Of a stretch of DNA of 64,000 bases, positions 12,397 to 24,918 are shown in pieces. The notes under the pieces were generated by a model. The model saw only the letters and a list, made by a program, of their open reading frames with translations. It was not told the DNA's origin and made no database searches. This DNA is from Thinopyrum elongatum. Lineage: Eukaryota > Streptophyta > Magnoliopsida > Poales > Poaceae. The number at the start of each line of letters is the position of its first letter. Position 1 is the stretch's first letter. The DNA is taken from contig CM022303.1 in NCBI GenBank assembly GCA_011799875.1, positions 187,712,088 through 187,776,087 of the forward strand, read 5' to 3'. The position numbers were made by a program, and so were the translations under genes.

Positions 12397-14888
12397 TCAT
12401 CCCAAGCTTAATTCCTACTCGTCCTCGAGTAGGTAAATGATAAAAACAGAATTTTTGATGTGGAATGCTGCCTAACATGTTCATCACATATTCTTTTCTT
12501 TTGTAGCATGGACATTTGGACTTTTATATGGTTCAAAGCAATAGTCTAGTTTTGACATGAAGATTTAAATACTCAAGCATATCAACAAGCAACTATGTCT
12601 TTTCAAAATATCAACACTAAAGAAAGTTATCCCTAGCCCATCATGCTCAATCATTGATCCATTCATGAAACACACTCGCATATTAGCTACATCAAATGCT
12701 CAAGTATGATCATAGTGCCCCTTAGTTGGTGCTTTATAAGAGAAGATGGAGACTCAAATAAAAATAAAATTGCATAAAGTAAATAGATAGGCCCTTCGCA
12801 GATGGAAGTAGGGATTTGTAGAGGTGCCAGAGCTCAAAGCGAAAAAGAGAGATAAAAAACATTTTGGGTGGCATGCTTTTCCTGTCAATGAAAACGATTG
12901 AGTAGTTCCCAATACTTTCTATGTTAGATATATCATAGGCGGTTCCCAAATAGAAAATAAAGTTTATTCCATTTTCCACCATTCTTCCACATTCCACGGC
13001 TAGTCGTATCCACGGGTGCCATCCATACCAACACTTTCTAAGTAATTTATTATTTGACAACAAAAAGTAAATTCATTTTTCATTTCGGGACTGGGCATCC
13101 ATATTACCTTTGTCGTACTCTCATGCAATGACAAGTGAATAAACACTCATCTTGAGAATAACACATCTAGCTTGGAAAAATATCAGCCACCCACTACCGT
13201 TTCATGAGCGGTACAAGCACACAAAAAGGAAATTATTTTGAAAATTAGAGATGACACATACAAATTTGCTTAGAACGGCACGGGAATACCGCATATAGGT
13301 AGGTATGGTGGACTCATATGGCAAAACTGGGTTTAAGGATTTGGATGCACAAGTAGTATTTCTACTTAGTGCAAGTGAAGGCTAGCAAAAATATTAAGAA
13401 GCATCCAACCAAGAAATGAAAAATCACATAAACGAGCATTAAGCATAACTAACACCGAATAATGCACCACAAGTAGGATGTAATTTTATTGCATAACTAT
13501 TGACTTTCGTGCTTGCATAGGGAATCACAAACCTTAAAATCAATATTCTTACTAAAACATAATCACTCACCAACATGACTTACATATCACTATCATCATA
13601 TCTCAAAACTATTACAAATAATCAAGTTTATTTTGTCCAATGATCTTCATGAAAGTTTTTATTATATCCCTCTTGAATATCTATCACTTTGGGACTAGTT
13701 TCATATATTGCAATTACTTTTGGCAAGCTCAAATAGATTTAAGTGAAGAACATGAGCATAAAAATTTCATCTCTCAAAATAATATAAGTGAAGCATGAGA
13801 GAATTTCTTCAAAGTTACTAACTCTCAAATTAATCTAAGTGAAGCATGAGAGTATTTCTTCAAAAATATTAAAGCACACTGTGCTCAAAAAGATATAAGT
13901 GAAGCACTAGAGCAATTCCATTGCTCAAAAAATTTAAGTGAAGCATAATGAGCAATTCTAATAAATCATAGCATAATTTTGGCTCTCTCAAATAGGTGTG
14001 TTCAGCAAGGATACTTGTGACAAAATAAAAATCAAAACAAGCAAAGACTCATATAATACAAGACGCTCCAAGCAAAACTCATGATATGTGACGAATAAAA
14101 ATATAGCTCCAAGTAAAATACCGAAGGTCGTTAGAAGAAAGAGGGGATGCCACTCGGGGCATCCCCAAGCTTAGTTGATTTTTTATCCTTGAATATTATC
14201 TTGGGGTGCCATGGGGCATCCCCAAGCTTAGGATCTTCTTACTCCTTATTCCTTCATCCATCGTGGTCTCACCCAAAACTTGAAAACTTCAATCACACAA
14301 AACTTAACAAAACCTTCGTGAGATCCGTTAGTATAAGAAAACCAATCTTCACTTTAAGTATGGTTGAAAACCCATTCATATTTTATTATTGCATTATACC
14401 TACTGTATTCTAACTTTACCATGGCTTATACCCCCCCGATACAATCCATAGATTCATCAAAATAAGCACACAATGCAACGAAAACAGAATCTGTCAAAAA
14501 CAGAACAGTCTGTAAAGACACAAATTTATCTTATACTTACGTAACTCAAACAATTCTTAGAAATTAGGAAAACATAGAAAATTTGTATATCAATATTGTG
14601 TAAAAAATTCAGAGTTTTTCGTCGCTTAGGTGAATTTCTAAAATTATTTTACTGGACGCAGAAGTTTCTGTTTTCCAACAAGATCAAATCAACTATCACC
14701 CAATGTGATCCCAAAGGCTTTACTTGGCGCAAACACTAATTAAAGCATAAAAACACAATCATAACAGTAGCATAATTATGCAAACACTGAAGAACAGAAA
14801 TAAAAAGGCAAAAACAAATTTTATTCATTGGGTTGCCTCGTAACAAGCGCTATCGTTTTATTCCCCTAGCTAGGCATAACGCATAGAT
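12397..14888 (-). other. Non-coding internal region of the Sabrina-like element
   Basis: AT-rich, without a long open frame. Next to the 3' LTR the - strand reads AAGCTTGGGATGA, a polypurine-type primer. The same kind of tract, GCATCCCCAAGCTTA on the + strand, appears twice more near 14158 and 14216, as if extra polypurine tracts were present. I see no envelope or pol remnant. Confidence 0.6.
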
Positions 14889-15704
14889 TCAAGTATTGTC
14901 ATCTTTAGTTTCTAGCTCCTCAATCAAACACTTAGAATTCTTCAAAGATTTAGCATATAAATTTTCAATAACAATACTCCTAGGAACAATATTGAAAAAT
15001 TCATTCTTGCAAGTAGGGTCTTTTATCACTTCAAAAAAATCGGGGTGAATACTAATCATCTTAAGATCTTCTTTGTTATTATTAGAAGTTGCACCTTTGT
15101 TTTTAGTGACTTGAGTAATCTTGCTAATTTTTATGAGAGTTTTTTCAATAGTTTTAGTGGAAGCAAAAGCCGAGCTTAGATTACTAAAAATTTCTTCCAA
15201 CTTATCAATCCGGGAAGGACTCTCTCCAATTCTTTCGTTAATTACAGTTTCCTTTTCCCTTAGTAGCTTGAAAACATCGCCCGCTTTTGAACCAAATTTA
15301 TTAGCAAGATTCTGCATCTTTGTATCCAAGTTTTCAATTTGCTCTAAAGTGACCATCGTTTTTTCAATAGCATCTAATCTTTGCATAACATGCTCAAGAG
15401 TTAAGATTGTTTCATTAATAATGATAGGTGGTGCACCTACTAGATCTCCCATGGCATTAAAAGCATACAAAGATGGACACATCAAGACATTTCCACCGGT
15501 AATCGTATCAAGGACGAATCTATACCAAGTGGTGATGCCCACATAAAAACTGCGAAGAAGAATAATGGTAGATTGTTTACGAACAGATATATTATGAGCA
15601 TTGCAAATCCTATACCAAGCATCTTTTAGATTCTCCCCTCCCCTTTGTTTAAAATTAAGAACCTCATTCTCAGGGGTACACGCAATAGAGGAAGAACTAG
15701 CCAT
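14889..15704 (-). CDS. Gag-like protein of the Sabrina-like element
   Basis: An open frame of about 271 codons starting MASSSSIACTPENEVLNFKQ (ATG at 15704). The track frame extends upstream to 15845, but the added N-terminus would be an unrelated hydrophobic leader, so I prefer 15704. The segment GITTWYRFVLDTITGGNVLM and the following YAFNAMGDLVGAPP are what Athila-lineage Gag proteins carry. A long helical, coiled-coil-like middle and a Lys/Asn-rich end follow. No CCHC zinc knuckle is present, so it is a shortened Gag. The frame is intact, which is unusual in this decayed setting. Confidence 0.65.
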   Translation of the reverse strand: MASSSSIACTPENEVLNFKQRGGENLKDAWYRICNAHNISVRKQSTIILLRSFYVGITTWYRFVLDTITGGNVLMCPSLYAFNAMGDLVGAPPIIINETILTLEHVMQRLDAIEKTMVTLEQIENLDTKMQNLANKFGSKAGDVFKLLREKETVINERIGESPSRIDKLEEIFSNLSSAFASTKTIEKTLIKISKITQVTKNKGATSNNNKEDLKMISIHPDFFEVIKDPTCKNEFFNIVPRSIVIENLYAKSLKNSKCLIEELETKDDNT

Positions 15705-15899
15705 AATGACAAAAGTGGCAAACAAGCTTGCACACAAAAACAGATCTGACGAGAAAAATGGCGAACGAAAAAGGAGGCGAATAAAACGGCAAATTTTTGT
15801 GAACTGGGGGAGATGAAAACGAGAGGCAAATGGCAAATGATGCAAATTGCAAGGAGATGAGATTTGTGATTAGGAACCTGATAGATGTTGATGATGTCT

Positions 15900-15916
15900 C
15901 CCCGGCAACGATGCCA
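15900..15916 (-). promoter_or_regulatory. Primer-binding site, tRNA-Asp type
   Basis: The - strand reads TGGCATCGTTGCCGGGG, 11 bases after the 5' LTR end. The 3' end of plant tRNA-Asp would pair with TGGCGCCGTTGCCGGGG, so 15 of 17 bases fit. tRNA-Asp priming is typical of Athila elements. Confidence 0.75.
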
Positions 15917-15927
15917 GAAGTTCCTTT

Positions 15928-17036
15928 TGATGTCGCTTGAACTACGTCGGTATTTCCCCAAAGAGGAAGGGATGATGCAGCACAACTACGGTAGGTATTT
16001 CCCACAGTTTTGAAATCAAGGTATCAATCCAGTAGGAGAACCAAGCAATACTATGTAAATGGTACCTGCACACAAAGAACAAATACTTGCAACCCGACTA
16101 TTAGGAGGGGTTGTCAATCCCTCAACGGGTAAAGGTGCCAGAAATTGTCACGTGGACGGGATAAAAATTGTGATAGATTGGATAGATAGATCTCGATGAA
16201 ATGCAAAGTAAAATAAATAGAAAATAGTGCAGCAAGGTATTTTTGGGGTTTTGGAATAATAGATCTGAAAACAAAAGCGAATAAAAATTGATCTCAAAGC
16301 AAATATGATGGAGAATAGACCCCGGGGCCGTAGATTTCACTAGTGGCTATTCTCGAGAAAATAGCATACGGTGGGTAAACAAATTACTGTTGGGCAATTG
16401 ATAGAAGATCGAATAATTATGACGATATCCAAGGCAATGATCATTAAATAGGCATCACGTCCAAGATTAGTAGACCGACTCCTGCCTGCATCTACTACTA
16501 TTACTCCACACATCGACCGCTATCCAGCATGCATCTAGTGTATTAATTTCATGGAGAAACGGAGTAATGCAATAAGAACGATGACATTATGTAGACGAGA
16601 TCTATTCATGTAGGAATAGCCCCCATCTTGTTATCCTTAATAGCAATGATACATGCGTGTCTTGCTGCCCCTTCTGTCACTGGGAAAGAACACCGCACGA
16701 TCGAACCCATCACAAAGCACCTCTTCCCATGGCAAGAAAAATCAATCTAGTTGGCCTAACTAAACCAAAGATTCGAAGAAGAAATACGAGGCTATACGTA
16801 ATCATGCATATAAGAGATCAAAGAAAACTCAAATAATATTCATGGATATAGATCTGATCATAAACTCAAAGTTCATCGGATCCCAACGAACACACCGCAA
16901 AAAGAGTTACATCAAATAGATCTTCAAGGGACCATTGTATTGAGAATCAAAAGAGAGAGAGGAAGCCATCTAGCTACTGACTACGGACCCGTAGGTCCAT
17001 GATGAACTACTCACGCATCATCGGAGAGGCACCAAT
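15928..17036 (-). repeat. 5' LTR of the Sabrina-like element, truncated
   Basis: Matches the first 1.1 kb of the 3' LTR, then stops at CACCAAT, where TGTAGGGTAACG of the Copia LTR begins. The missing about 0.5 kb, which includes the LTR promoter part, is not found on the far side of the Copia element. Confidence 0.85.
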
Positions 17037-19010
17037 TGTAGGGTAACGCAGCAGAAAACAAAAAATTTCCGACCTACGCACCAGCCCAGGACCACTATGG
17101 AGACTGTATACAAGGTTTGATCATTTTCGTTACCGACTCGTAGCGCAACGGAAGTAGAGTCGATGACGATCGGCGGTGCAGACCCCCGCAGCTAGGATTT
17201 ACAACCTCCCAACCGCGAGGATGTATAGCCTCATCTGCCCCTCGGACAGCCCTCCGGGAGGCGGTCGTACAGTCCCCCGGACGGTGTCGCGGACAGCCCT
17301 TCAGGAGGACCTTCGAAACTCGGACGGTTACTCGGACAGCCCTTCGGGAGGCACTCTCGAACTAAGACCGAAACTATGATCTCTCTACAGAGTTGCACAC
17401 ATACGGTGTCATCTATCCGGCAGGGCTTCGCCGTCCAGAACTAGTTCCCACCGGAACCCAGACAGCCTTTCGGCTCTAAGAAACTATTTCGCTGGGAGGG
17501 AGAGAGAAAGCCAGATCATGCATGGCACTTGTATGTGAGAAAGAGTAAGTTTGGGCAGCCCCCTCCACCTTTATTTATAGGAGAAGGAGGGGTGGAGGGG
17601 CTGAAATTTCAGCCACATCCATCCATGTCATCTCCAAGATATTTTGGAGCAAAAGCCCAAAAATGTGGCTTTCCAAAAAGTAACCATAAAGCTGATTTCA
17701 TTATTCACGATGACATTTTTCAGCGTCCGTTCGAACTGAAAATATTTATGTGGGCTTAGAACATTTCCAGTACCCACTAAAATAATTTTCAACACGTTCC
17801 AGAACAATTCCGAATTAGCGATTTTCATCTGCGAAAAGCATCTGAAGCGGTTCCGACAGCTCCGGAACATATCCGGTTTTCATCCCGGAAAATTCCAGAA
17901 AGTTTCCAGAATGATTCTGGCAGCCTCCAAGAATTATCAGGCGTGTGCCGAAACCAATTTGACTTAATGGTATACCCCGAAACAACTTTTTGGTTTTACG
18001 AAACTATTTCGCTATTCTCTCTCCGGAACTCTTCCGTTGTCTCCGAAACTTTTTCGGCGAATTTCTCTCAGACTCCCTGTCTAGTATTCAGCAGATAGAT
18101 GACCCTTAAGCGTGTGACCCTATAGGTTCGGTGAAGTATAGACATGACCAGAACCCTTTCCGATCAATGATCAACATCGGAGCCGTGGACACCCATATTG
18201 ACCCCTATACCCACACGAATGAATATTCGAGTGAACCTCCAGTTGTCGTATGCTATTCCTGTTGCTTCGTGATATGTTACAAATACCCGAGGTGAGATTT
18301 ACTTGAGTCCCCGTGGATCAACAACTTGCCCACTATGCTAGTTACCTCGTTACCGGTATTGTTCTCTTTTCTCGTTACCGTGTTCCGGCATCCCCGTGAT
18401 CAAATCACAAAGTGTCTGGCCAGACGATGATGGATACCGCAACACCGAGAGGGCCCAGAGATATCTCTCCATCGTCGGAGGAGCAAATCCCAATCTTGAT
18501 CTATCAAGTTACTTGACATACTTTTCCATGAACCCGTAAGCCGCCGTAATAGCCACCCATTTACGGATGATGTTTAACAAACCCCAAAGTTCATGAAGCA
18601 AGCATGAAGAAACTCGATACTCTCATGGTCTAAGGAATCATGCAAACGTTAACCATCTCTGTGTTGTTAACCATTTAACTTGTGACGAATGTATCTCATA
18701 GCATAACATCAATTCGGGTCGATTCAACACAAATGTTCTTCTAACATTGTGCCCTCAAAGTTGCTGGCATAGACATGCCCATGATCAGGAAAAAAGAACC
18801 ATCATGCAACACTTGAGCTAGTCTTAGAGGCCAGACTAGGAATACATTTTACCGTTTATTATCCCACACGTGCATATGAGTCTTCCTCCGAGCCTCGTGG
18901 TTATTGCAGACTCGAGAACCATAGCAGTTATAGCATGGAACATAAACCTAAATATGAACAGGGAGATGATCAATAACATTTATTATTGCCTCTAGGGCAT
19001 ATCTCCTACA
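17037..19010 (-). repeat. 3' LTR of the Copia element
   Basis: 1974 bp with 6-bp inverted ends TGTAGG/CCTACA. The next internal bases on the - strand, AAGTGGGAGTC, form the polypurine tract. Confidence 0.82.
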
Positions 19011-22000
19011 GACTCCCACTTGCACTAGAGTCAATAATCTAGTTAATGCTAATGCACTTTACACCTGTGGCACACCGGTGTAAATATGCTTCGCTTGTGG
19101 TATAGCCTGATGTCCAATGGATCTGACGACTTCAGCTCCATGTGTATCTTTGCATATCCTCGCGTTTTCACGCTTTCACAAAATTCATATTTTGTGTGGA
19201 CTTGGCTTTGCATATGTGTGAATCATTGGTCGAAACCTGATTCCTCAGACTGAGCTATGGAGCAACTATCTGCAATAGTGTCCCATTGACCAAAGCCATC
19301 TTGGAACCATACTAAGTTCATGAATGAACTATATGATTCAACAACTTCTTTGTCGCTTCTAAAGCACTAACATACTTAGCCATTGTTATAGAATTCGCCA
19401 CAGTATCTTGTTTGGAACAATTTCCAACTAACTGTGCCACCATATTGTGTGTAACACAAAACCCTCAATTTAAATCGAAAATCGCTTGGAGAAATGGTGA
19501 AGACTGTATCGATGTAACCTTTTACAACGAACTCTTCATGATCTCTGCTTGCGAGAAACCATGTAATCAGTACTGCTCTAGTACTCAATGACATCTTTCA
19601 CTGTTGTCCCATGATCAGTACTTTGATCACTTTGGTATCTATACTCGCAACAACTTTGGAGTATTGGACATATCTGGTTGTTTTTACATACCATGGAATA
19701 CATGATTAATCCAAACACGAAGGTGTGTGGAATCTCCATCATGTATTTTACTCATCAGTGTTTTTGGGACACCGAGTCTTGCAAAAACTCTTTCCATGTG
19801 ACTTCGGCAAGAATCACTCCTTGGCATTTTAAATGCTAAAAAGTTTTAGCATCTTGCCAATATGTATCTTTGCTCAGCCCCATTAGGTAAATCTATCTCC
19901 ATAGATCATCATGCCTAATATTAAGGCTATTTAGCCCAAGCACTTCATCAAAAAACTATTTTCAAATGAAGTCCTAATTCGTGTCAAGAAATTTATTTCC
20001 AATTAACAATGTGTCAAGCACACAATGTTTTTAGAAATATTATTATGCTCTCACTTACTTTCTTGAATCACAAGCATCTTCGTTACCCATTGATGAAGTC
20101 AAAACCTTTTTGACCATTTCATCAAAACACAAAGATTCCAACTCCATTTTGCTCTCTTCTGTCCATCGCTGGAACTCTGAAGTTTGCACACTCACTAGCA
20201 TCCTCTGGATCGACAGAATACCTTGGACTGTAACACATGCAAGTCCTTGGTTTCATTTCCATCATATGGAAATCCTATTGTCATCCATGTTTCATATCTC
20301 ATGACTGAAATATGTATTAATTGCTAGTTCAACCCGAACCGACATTAAGCATCGCTACGGTGAAACAACCTCATCGTAGTCAACTCCTTGAACTTGTTAT
20401 TTCAACAAGTCAAGCTTTATGGATAAAACATTTTTATCCGTATCAGTTTTTAGTTCCATAAATACTCGTTAGACTCTAAGTCTTCCGAAAGGTGTATCAA
20501 GATTTTAATCTTGAAACATTTATATGGAAACTATCTCGGATTGTATTGGCATTTAGCCAATTCTGGAGTCAGGGCCCATCAACGCTTCCTTGTGTATCGT
20601 AGGTATACTGTTGTCTAACAACAATATCTCGTTTGCGCACCTGAGAGGTTTTCACGAGCCTTGCCTACGTGGTTCAGCTGCAAGTTCGACCGAAGTCCAT
20701 ACATTTTATTGTAGAGACTTCCGTATCAGTCGCAGTAGGAAACTCCGGAATCACTTCCAAGCTTTGACCTGATGACGAAGATACTGGTTATCTCGTCGAG
20801 TTGCACTGTCCTCCCACTCACCTTTTGCAAGAACTATTCTCTTTAAAAGCATACTGTTTTATGGCAAAAAACCTATGCCTCGGTATAGTGGTGGGGGAAT
20901 ACCCAATGACTTGGGATAACCTACAAAGTAGCACTTGTCTGATTTGGAATAGGTTTGTAACCTTTTACACAAGCCCCATATTCCAAATGTTAAGAAAATA
21001 TATAACATGGTTGGGCGTGCCATACCATGGCGTCATTTCAACAGACCTAATGGAGCTCTTTTCAGTGTAAAAGACGCAGTCTCTAAAGCATCACTTTAAA
21101 AGGGATAATGGCAAATTTATTTATGTCATCTTTGATCTTACCATGTCATGAATGGTTCGATTACATCTTCACGGACTTTCCACTTGCAGTGGTGTTCCGG
21201 GAGGTGCAAGTTATGAAACCCCTTTCACAACTCATCAGACATTCGCTAAACTTGTAACTCAAATATTCCTTTCTGCAATCGAATTGTAGAAACATAATTT
21301 TCTTGTTACAATAAATTCTACTTCATTTTTGAAAACCTTTCGAATGATTTCAAAAGATCCAGACTTACGTCTCATCAAGTAAATATCCATATATCTACTT
21401 GAGTCATTTCTGAAGATAGATAAATCCACTACTTGCAACAACATTTATTGAACTACACACATCAAAATGTATGATCACCAATAAGTTTGTTGCTCGTTCC
21501 TTATGGCATGTGAACGGTATTTCAGTCACTTCACTTTTCGGAGGAAAGTTGCAAGTGTCAGAAGATTCAAAATCAAACGACTTCAAAATCCATCATAATG
21601 GAATTTTTCCATGCGGGTTTCTCCAATGTGACCAAATGCAGTGCCACACGTGTGTGGTATTCTGTTAGTATTGCGACATTTAGCGTCAGTGTTATGGATG
21701 TATCATATTACCATAAATATTCGTAACATATATCCCATCTTGGATGGAAGCATGGCCCTTCATGTTATTCATAAAACTGAACAACAATTGTTCTTTTATG
21801 ACCAACCCTTTTGCAACAAACATTGTGCAATGGGCTAGAGTGTATGAAACTCTAAAATGAATTATGAAAGTAAACACAGAGGTAATATACTAATATCATT
21901 ATTCATAACAAACATCTCATTCATAATGAAGGTATGGCCCTTATGTTATTCATAACACCGAACATCAAAAGTTTTCTTATGAATAACCTTCTTGCAAGAT

Positions 22001-24316
22001 ACCTTATGCAAAGGGCTAGAGTGTGTAAAGCTCTAAAATGAATTATGAAAGAAAATATATAGGTAATACACCGATGGAAGGTATAGTAACTTTTACAATG
22101 TTTCCAGCGCGTATCAAAAGCTCATTCCTGGCTAGTCTTTTAGGCCATAGTAGTTCTTACATCGAGTTGCAACAGAATGCAATCAAGCGGGTATCTTTGT
22201 GATCAACTCACAATACCCAAGAATTAGTGATTAACATGTTTAACCATAATTCCCAAGAACTATATCTTTGACCAGCCTTCTATACATCAAAAACTGGTAT
22301 GACATTCATACATGAGCTGGATATTCCAGTCTTCTTTCTTTCTGCCTTTATACTTCTAACAGTTTAACTTTCAGTATTTCTCCTACTCTCAGAAGAAGCA
22401 CTCAACTTAAGAGTGGCATTAGCCCCAGACTTCCTAGGCGTGAAAGTTTCACTAACACCCTTCGGACACTTCCTTTCTCTTTAAGTTGTTGTTTTATTCA
22501 CCTTTCATCATATGATAGGCGTTCTTCTGGATCCCTCTCTTATCAGTCTAATGCATAGTAAACACCTTTACTAATAGTTTGCAAACAAACATTGCTTTGG
22601 ATATTTCATATCTTTCGGCCTTTGTTTGTATCTGAAAATTAATTTTCAGTTCCATGGATATCACATAACTATCCCAAAACTTTCAAAGTTCGGGTGTCAT
22701 GGAAGCAAACGTATTGCACTTGACTGAAACGGAATTCTAGCTTTTGGATCGAAGGACGAGAGTCACATGATCCATAGCATTAGCGGGAGAATACCGAAAG
22801 CATGCGATAGGACAAAGTCCTTCTTGGCACTCTTGAGGACAATCCTCACAGTTCGTTACCAACCGTAAAGTTTTAACCAGATATTTAACAGCTATTCAAT
22901 ATTAACAGGGAAGGTGGAAATGCGAGCCATTATTCTACAACTATTTTGCAAATCACACTTAGACAGTGTTCAAAATTAATTGTACTAAGAATTTAAACAA
23001 GTTAATTCTACAGCGTGCTCCCACTCAAATCAATATCTCTCATAATTGATTGTGAGTGATTCAAGATCTGCATTTCAATTCAACGCCACTATTCGAGATG
23101 AACTCAAATGGCGCGAACTTTAATCGGTAGGCAAACTTGCCGATCACATCTCTATGTGATTCTTGTTCATCTTTCGTTGCGTGTGTTAGGAGCTCAGGAC
23201 TGTCCTGCCTGAACGTCAAGACAACCAAGTGATCTCGCTGCGAGGTCTCCACTCACCCGCCTCACACTTCTCTAATCGTTCGCACCCATGGAGATCATGT
23301 GATGCCCCGAAGAGATAGGTGCTGTGACGGTGCTACACTTGGGAGAACACTAACTACTTGAGATTTTAAGTGAGAGATCACCCTAATAAAAGCGACTACC
23401 GCGCAATCAAGAAGGGTGCATCAAAGGGACAAACATCTCAGGCAATTCATAATAGCATGATATGGTATAGCCCTCTCTGATGGAGAAGTCTTTCATTTCT
23501 TCGTCTTCGGCATTCGTGTCAGTGTTCACCTTTGCGAAGATTGCCACCACCTTGTCGATACACCAGATAATATTGCTATCTCTATAGCTAATAAAATAAG
23601 TGCATTACTTAAGGTTGACTCGCAGGTCATTAAAGTGCAATCATATGGCTCCAGCCATCATGCCGAATCATGACACGCAGATCATGTTAATCAATTTACA
23701 TTATATAGTCATCTCATACATAATCAAATTATTATGAGCATTGCTATACCACATCACATGCACATGCAAACCATCCTGCAAAACCAAGTTAGACGTCTCT
23801 AATCGGTTCAGCAAAAACTTGTTTTACGTGGCTTCTAAGGTTTCGAAACAAACCGAAGCTACCAACGTCCATCATCAAGTATGATAATTCAAGTCGCTAG
23901 ATTAACTTCGCGGGGTGTATGAAACACGAGATAATAAAATCTCAAGCCCCATACTAAACTTCGTCATACGCATGACCCCCGTGCAGATCATATCTGCATT
24001 GCCCTTTCGTCTGCGAAATTTCATCTTTCTTTTTAACTACGGTGGAATTCAATGAACTGTTAGCACTTCGTTGATCAATCAGGATCGCGGATTGCCAGAA
24101 CATTGAAACTCTACCATGCTGTTATCAAGATCAGAAATATGCAAATTCCAGGGAAGCAACAAGAATATCGGGTAATAGATTTCATCTGCTACCCGCACAA
24201 ATAATTTTCAGTAATAGAACTCATCTACTACCTAATTATATTGTGCAACACCCATACATCTCTATGTATTCTAGATCGCAACCTGCATCTATGCATAGCA
24301 CGGCTCATGATGCCAC
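19011..24316 (-). pseudogene. Decayed gag-pol of the Copia element
   Basis: No frame longer than about 90 codons survives. A recognisable piece is 19376-19594: KGYIDTVFT then GGTVSWKLFQTRYCGEFYN, which lines up with the Copia RNase H segment that normally reads KGYTDASFQ and GGAVSWKSSKQ. Its direction (- strand, near the 3' LTR) is as expected. The rest is riddled with stops and frameshifts; I cannot place gag, integrase and RT boundaries by eye. Confidence 0.65.
24303..24315 (-). promoter_or_regulatory. Decayed tRNA-iMet primer-binding site
   Basis: One base after the 5' LTR the - strand reads TGGCATCATGAGC, close to TGGTATCAGAGC, the site used by Copia elements for initiator tRNA-Met, with one substitution and one extra base. 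Confidence 0.6.
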
Positions 24317-24472
24317 TGTAGGGTAATGCAGCAGAAAACAAAAAATTTCTGACCTACGCACCAGCCCATGACCACTATGGAGACTGCATACAAGGTTTGA
24401 TCATTTTCGTTACCGACTCGTAGCGCAGCGGAAGTAGAGTCGATGACGATCGGCGGTGCAGACCCCCGCAGC

Positions 24473-24918
24473 CCTGAACCCTCGCAGGCCCCTCAGGGGC
24501 CTCGCGAGCCGCGAGCCCCTCGAGACTCCGGAGCCATCCGGTCCGTGAGGAGGGAACCTCCCTGACAAGCTCCTTCAGCTGCCTCGATGCTCCAACAGCG
24601 TCATTGCCGGAACGAGGGGCGTACATAGGATCAGAAGCTCCGGAGGAGCGCGCCCCCACGACGCGGGAACCCCCCAAGGACCACGAGCGCACCAAGCTAA
24701 GTTATCCTAATCGCGCCAGGCAGGAACCTTTCTATTTATGACAATATGATGCTAGAATATGAGCAGGAAACACTAATATAAAGGCGCAAGCGCCGCAGTT
24801 CATTACACGCCCCTGCGGGGCTCTTCACGACTCTTGATGCAGGAAATAAAAAAAAAACAAAAGAAGTGGCCTCCCGAGGGTCGTTGCTCCTGAAGCCCGA
24901 CTCCGGCGCCGCCCATGC
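24473..24918. other. GC-rich non-coding part of element B beyond the Copia stub
   Basis: Begins abruptly at the Copia LTR break (CTGAACCCTCGCAGGCCCC). It contains an AATATAAAGGCGC stretch and an A10 run near 24849. I read it as the 3' flank of the antisense B3 gene; no gene is seen. Confidence 0.4.

Larger units (their letters stand above)
10795..17036 (-). mobile_element. Sabrina/WHAM-like Athila-type gypsy element, 5' LTR truncated
   Basis: Two near-identical direct repeats start TGATGT(A/C)GCTTGAACTACG at 10795 and 15928. The left one runs to GACGTATCA at 12396 and is the complete 3' LTR. The right one is cut at 17036 by a Copia element. Between them is a mostly non-coding, AT-rich 3.5 kb with a gag-like frame next to the 5' LTR. 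On the - strand the LTR begins TGATACGTCTCCAACGTATC, which I associate with Sabrina/WHAM. No pol is present, so this copy depended on enzymes from elsewhere. Confidence 0.85.
17037..24472 (-). mobile_element. Copia element (Angela/BARE-like), 5' LTR mostly lost
   Basis: A complete 3' LTR (17037-19010), a decayed internal region (19011-24316) and a 156-bp stub of the 5' LTR (24317-24472). On the - strand the LTR starts TGTAGGAGATATGCCCTAGA and ends in a TACCCTACA, the look of Angela-type Copia LTRs. The stub matches the 3' LTR up to GACCCCCGCAGC and then turns into unrelated GC-rich sequence. It inserted into the Sabrina-like 5' LTR (flank CCAAT). Confidence 0.8.
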
